Origin: Riptortus pedestris
Lineage: Eukaryota > Arthropoda > Insecta > Hemiptera > Alydidae
Length of the DNA: 64,000 nucleotides
Assembly (NCBI GenBank): GCA_019009955.1
Contig: CM032231.1
Location: 105,513,001-105,577,000, forward strand
Direction: 5' to 3'
A program made the position numbers and the translations under genes. Shown here piece by piece: positions 59,771 to 64,000 of this stretch. Below the pieces are notes generated by a model that did no database searches, had not been told where the DNA came from, and saw only the letters and a program-made list of their open reading frames with translations. How positions within the stretch are numbered: the stretch's first letter is position 1; each line of letters starts with the position of its first letter.

Positions 59771-61374
59771 ATCAAGTTTGCATCCAACTTTGGCCAACTA
59801 CTGTGAATGTTTACAGCGGAAGTCAATCTCCTTGGAGAGACAATCAGCAGTATCACTTCAGTCAGTTCGACGACTAATATAAGCGGTGTGATAATGCATT
59901 CCTTTAATCAAAAAAATTATCATTGACCTGTAAATGAAATAAAAATCAATGAATCCTGCGACATATGAAATGCACGACAATGAAAAATGTGGGATGTGTC
60001 AACTCATTATTAAATACTACCATATAGAATTTTTTTTTCGCTCCACGAGAAAATGTTATCTTCAAACTTCCAAAATTTATAATTTAAACACCACAAAACG
60101 TAAACGCATAGAAGATCGAGGATGCTTAAGTCAGGAGTATCAGAAGTTCTTATACAGAAATGGAGACGTATATGTGTACAAAAATAATTGCTCACCTGGT
60201 TACGGGCGCTACAGTCAATGAAGTACCTGGAACTTTCCAACTAACTTAGGCCATTCATTCCGGCCCGTGTCAACAGCTTTCTAATTATGGATTCCCAACT
60301 GCTGAAAGTTCTGCACCAGGTTACGTAACCGTCTCTTCCCTGTTCATCATTATCCGCGTTCTTTGGTTTTCTTGCACACATGCCCAAATCATCAATTAAT
60401 TCTTGATACACTACAATTTAATGTAGATTACATATTTTTTAAGATTTTTTTTTTCAGTGCTGACAGCTATTTCCTAGTTCCTCCTCATACTTCACATCTT
60501 TTCGATATAATTACAATTATAAATTAAATGTTAACATATACATTTCAATCCATTTGAAGTAACTTATTCTTTGTTTATTGTCATAAAACAATAAAAATTG
60601 TAATGATCAAAAATATTATACTGATCAAAAATTGAATATTAATGTGGATCAATAATTCAGTATTAATTGCCTAACATTTCCCACATCTGTTTTCCATAAA
60701 TATCTATATTAATGTCTAGAAACATAGAATTCAAATTATCTGTTTTCCTGAGAACATAACCCTTGAAGAATATTATACATGTCAATTCAGCTTATTAAAT
60801 CACACAGCGCTGATAAGTAAGCTTACTTTTCGGAACAATATTTATGAAGTCTGGAAAGAATAATATCGGAATCACTCAGGAGCGTTTTAAAAAAAAATAA
60901 ATAAATAAATAAATTATAAATAACAACTTATATTCTGTAATAAGTAGATAATGTAGAAATGTCAAATATCTAGCCAAAAATATTATTTCAATGAAATTCA
61001 AAGGAAACTGATTCTGGCCCTGAAACATAAGATTAAATGAGTAAAATCGTTAATTATTGCATTCTTTTAGATTTACCTCATCATAAATTGTATTATTAAT
61101 TTTTGTGTCTTAATATTCTGTTGGTTTCTATTATTTTTCTTATTGTTAATTTGTTTTTGCTAAATTCTTGCTTTTTTTTATTTTGGTTGTTTGTTTTTTT
61201 TAATTACTAATCTCCTATATAACAACTGGCAGTATCTGACCTGTAAAGGAGCTGATCGCCTATGCTGCGTTACTCTCTTAAATAAATAAATATTTAATTA
61301 CCAATTTTTGGGAACCATCGAAGTATAGTTTATGACACCTGTTACCCTCATTTCAAATCACTTTCCTGTGATCT
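59771..61374. other. Unassigned AT-rich sequence
   Basis: A 90-codon frame at 59949-60221 contains a CGMC motif but no recognised domain. The rest is AT-rich. No gene accepted. Confidence 0.35.
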
Positions 61375-61452
61375 TAAATCAATGAATGTTGTTTATCAAT
61401 GTTTGTTGAGTTTATGATGATGGGTGACTTAAATGCCAAAGTAGGCGGACAT
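61375..61452 (+). pseudogene. LINE endonuclease motif fragment
   Basis: The plus strand reads MMMGDLNAKVGG (61414-61449). GDFNAKVG is the signature of the APE-type endonuclease domain at the start of ORF2 in many non-LTR retrotransposons. Upstream codons (VVYQCLLS) are compatible. The frame runs into a T-run directly afterwards and no other LINE domain follows, so this is a small dead fragment. Confidence 0.5.
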
Positions 61453-61470
61453 TTTTTTTTGTGTCCATTT

Positions 61471-61973
61471 TGTCGGAGTGGCCACCCAGCTAGCCTAGCG
61501 AGAGAGAGAGAGAGGAGTGCGAAGAGCGGCGAGTGCTGTATACGTGGTCCAGCGGCGACTATGTTGTGATTGGGCTGAAGTGGTGTGAAATCGGCGGATA
61601 TGTCGGCTGCCTTTAGGCTGGCTCTAAAAACCGAACCCCACCTCTTATTGGGTTAGATACAGGGCCCGGTTCACGTAGTTCTTTCTTCCTACCGTCCTCT
61701 TCTTATGCCTTCTACTCCCACATCCTTCCTCGTGTCCCAAGGACTATGCTCCACTTTTCTATGGCGCTCTATCTCGCCTTGTTCACTCACTATACCACTA
61801 CCTTCCGTTCATTCATCTCCCCGCTTAAAGAAATGTATTTCAATCCATTAAACAGATTAATCTGTCCCATTATGAATGAGGGTCGGATATCTAGACTCTA
61901 CTTCGAACTATTCTGCAGGTTAGAGCTCAGCTTTGATAATTTCGCACAATAAAGTTGGCTTTCTTGGTTTAAC
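61471..61973 (+). mobile_element. Possible solo LTR (503 bp)
   Basis: Begins TGTCGGAGTGGCCACCC and ends GGTTTAACA, giving TGT..ACA ends; contains GAGAGAGA, a GC-rich centre with CCTTCTACTCCC, and an AATAAA signal at 61948-61953 close to the end. The start resembles LTRs of BEL/Pao elements. No matching target duplication is visible and no internal region is present, so it could instead be another GC-rich unit. The 68-codon frame inside is not a gene. Confidence 0.35.
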
Positions 61974-62105
61974 AGCTCAATTCCTTGTTTCAATGTCAGT
62001 TTTACACAGTCAAAAAATATGTATCATGAAATGGGAAAGTGATAGTCAACTTTCTTAATTTTTGATCAAATGTCTACTAGAACTAAAATCAAACATTTTG
62101 GTTAA

Positions 62106-62656
62106 AAAAAAAGTCTGTCCCGCAGGGGATGCGCTAACTAAGCGCATTTGCATTTATCTCAAAACAAAAAAGTTCAATTAGAACAATATTTTGTATTTAG
62201 GCTTATATTATATGTATTAAATTTCTTCATTATATAACAGGTTATTATTAATATGACATCAGTAGGAGTGGGGGTTTACTGAAGGCTGAAAACTAAAACA
62301 TTTCTCGGTTAATAATCAATATAATAAAAAAAACGTACATAGCGACACTTTTAGAACATTATATTTTCAATAAGATTGATTCTATACATCTTTTCGATCC
62401 GACGCATAATAACAGAGATATAAAGAATATTCGAAATCCCTCCCTTCTAACCTCCATCCCATTGGTTGAATTTTAGCCAATAACGAACTTGATCTTTCTT
62501 TTACGTAAAACGATTAAATATCGACTTTGGTAACGTTTAAAGCAAAACTGCGACCGCTAGGGCGGTAAAAAACAAGTATATATAATTTTGTTCGGACTTC
62601 ATTTTCCTCATGAGTAAAACGTCAATAGCTGATTTCCCGCAAGGGAAATCTGCTAA
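62106..62656 (-). repeat. HINE-like element, type A, full structure (551 bp)
   Basis: 3' end at left with one hairpin change (AGTCTGTCCCGCAGGGGATGCG), modified subterminal motif (AACTAAGCGCATTTGC), type A module (GGAGTGGGGGTTTACTGAAGG), core, CGCTAGGGCGGT, a tiny TA tract (GTATATATAA), shortened 5' module, palindrome with GCAAGG centre, and GCTAATA end at 62656. Confidence 0.85.
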
Positions 62657-64000
62657 TAGATGTTTCTCATTACATCGCTTACTTAATATTACGCTGTAAT
62701 ACCTAAAAAGGCTTTCTTTTTATAAGAGTTGTGTTCATTTCTACTAGACTGGTAGAAAAGTATTGTACATATGTGTCTGTCCCAAATAATAACGTCAAGA
62801 TCCTTCATATATGAATAATCCAAGACCACCTAAAATCATCTAGTCATCTTTTTGATAAAAACAAGAATCTTTAAATGTACTTACCTCTTCTTATTTGTAT
62901 ATACTATATTTTCTTTAGTACTGGGAACTGTATTGAAGAATTGTCAGACGGTTGATACCTTTCTCTAACCTGAATGAAATTCGTAATTTATTTTTAATGA
63001 TTTCTTTAGTGCATTTTTTTACATACATTTCTGAATATTCAGCAAATCAAAGCGCCATTATTATATATTTAAAATAACTGGTGAAAATGTGTGTTTTTGT
63101 TTTATCTACATAAGTTGGGCTGAGGCTTCGCCCCCTCGGGAAAATTCCTCGGCTAATTTTTCCCTCTTCCCGCTGAAGAACAGCTGGTTAGGGTGCTCTT
63201 GATGAACTATGCCAGGAATTGGGGGTGGAATTTCTAAGGGTTGGCACGGCCTCCGAGATCTTAGGCTAAGTATCCTGTTGCTTCATCAACTTCAATTGAT
63301 AGTCCTCAATCAAGCTCATTATCGAGTTGTTTTGGTTATCTTTGTTGCCATATGGATACATTGCCAGTCGTGCTGAAGTACGGGTAAGAGTCTTTTAAGG
63401 TAATGTGTTATGTAGGAACAGGAGGACCAAAAAATAATTTTGTGAAACTCTAACATTCCATACTTTTCGGAGGGAATATTAATATGAAACCAGCGGTGGC
63501 GACTACTTGAACTAACTTTTAGATCTTCATAATTAATTTAATCGGAAAACGAATTACTTCCAAAAGAGCTGTTGGTTTAACTCATTGTTTGCAATTCGGG
63601 AATCAAATACAAATTTCTAAATTTTTAACAAGTGTTAAGACTCTTAAATAAAGCAAGCTAATTGGAAAATTATTTGTGGAAACAAAAATATCATTATTAC
63701 TTTTTTATCATGGAAATAAGAATTGTTTGACAGCGATTCAAACCTAATTCTTTGGCATTCTATGGAAGTCAGATAATTAAAATATTTATTCTCTTAGCAA
63801 CATAGCCAAACAACGGCTTTAATATCGGTGGTCCTTTGAAGACAAAACTATGTTTTCAAACTACAGTTTCAGGAATTAGATTACTTCTTTTAAGTGTGAA
63901 TACTGCTTAGATTCGGTTTATCATTAGACAGTAGTTTCAGATCTATTACTGTTTTGAATATTTATCAGTGATAAAAATGTTTGTCCACCAACATAAATTA
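62657..64000. other. Unassigned sequence
   Basis: 63110-63400 is GC-richer and of normal complexity, with a donor-like CGG|GTAAGA near 63384; no ORF or family recognised. The remainder is AT-rich. Confidence 0.35.

Noticed and set aside
655..62656. CRISPR-like or satellite array formed by repeated GGGAAATCTGCT motifs
   Set aside because: Spacing is irregular, copies lie in both orientations, and each motif is part of a longer dispersed element.

Overview
This is eukaryotic DNA, almost certainly from an invertebrate animal. It is AT-rich, has no dense gene array, carries long TA microsatellites, and is packed with short non-autonomous mobile elements. I find no intact protein-coding gene, tRNA or rRNA. 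Nearly all open frames longer than 60 codons are chance or repeat-derived; several are translated TA arrays (Ile-Tyr runs). An arthropod (perhaps a crustacean) or a lophotrochozoan would fit, but the sequence does not decide between them.

The window is dominated by one repeat family with about 31 full or partial copies. Its 5' end is TTTTAGC followed by a 20-nt palindrome (GATTTCCC/GGGAAATC). Its 3' end carries an inverted copy of the 5' motif (GGGAAATCTGCT), then a hairpin (ACGCAG-CCC-CTGCGT), then GACGGACTTTT. A TA microsatellite sits at a fixed internal position. This is the architecture of Helentron-associated interspersed elements (HINE; DINE-1-like, or pearl-like in bivalves): asymmetric subterminal inverted repeats, a 3' stem-loop, a microsatellite, and insertion at T-rich sites with no target duplication. 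No Rep/helicase-coding partner is present here.

A second family is a tRNA-derived SINE of about 200 bp, with a tRNA-Leu-like head and a conserved body; there are about 12 copies, mostly 5'-truncated. Two hAT-type DNA elements are present: a 502-bp one nested inside a HINE with a perfect 8-bp target duplication and a decayed transposase C-terminus, and a 192-bp MITE. Decayed LINE pieces are seen near 36.0 kb, probably near 39.3 kb, and at 61.4 kb. A possible solo LTR lies at 61.47-61.97 kb.

Layout: 0-45.6 kb is a HINE/SINE graveyard in which unique sequence is broken into pieces of 0.2-2 kb. It includes a head-to-head HINE dimer (10.0-10.8 kb), a head-to-tail pair (24.5-25.7 kb), and clusters at 11.5-14.5, 31.8-35.2 and 42.4-45.6 kb. 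At about 45.6 kb the landscape changes. A GC-rich stretch (45.64-46.32 kb, with a palindromic CRE and a possible splice donor) is followed by 15 kb of AT-rich, nearly repeat-free sequence with a few unusually complex unique blocks (48.3, 55.0, 56.8-57.3 and 58.05-58.5 kb). A degenerate tandem array of about 250-bp units lies at 58.7-59.8 kb. From 61.4 kb mobile elements return. One reading, which is inference, is an intergenic or intronic region of a large gene whose sequence downstream of 45.6 kb resists insertions.
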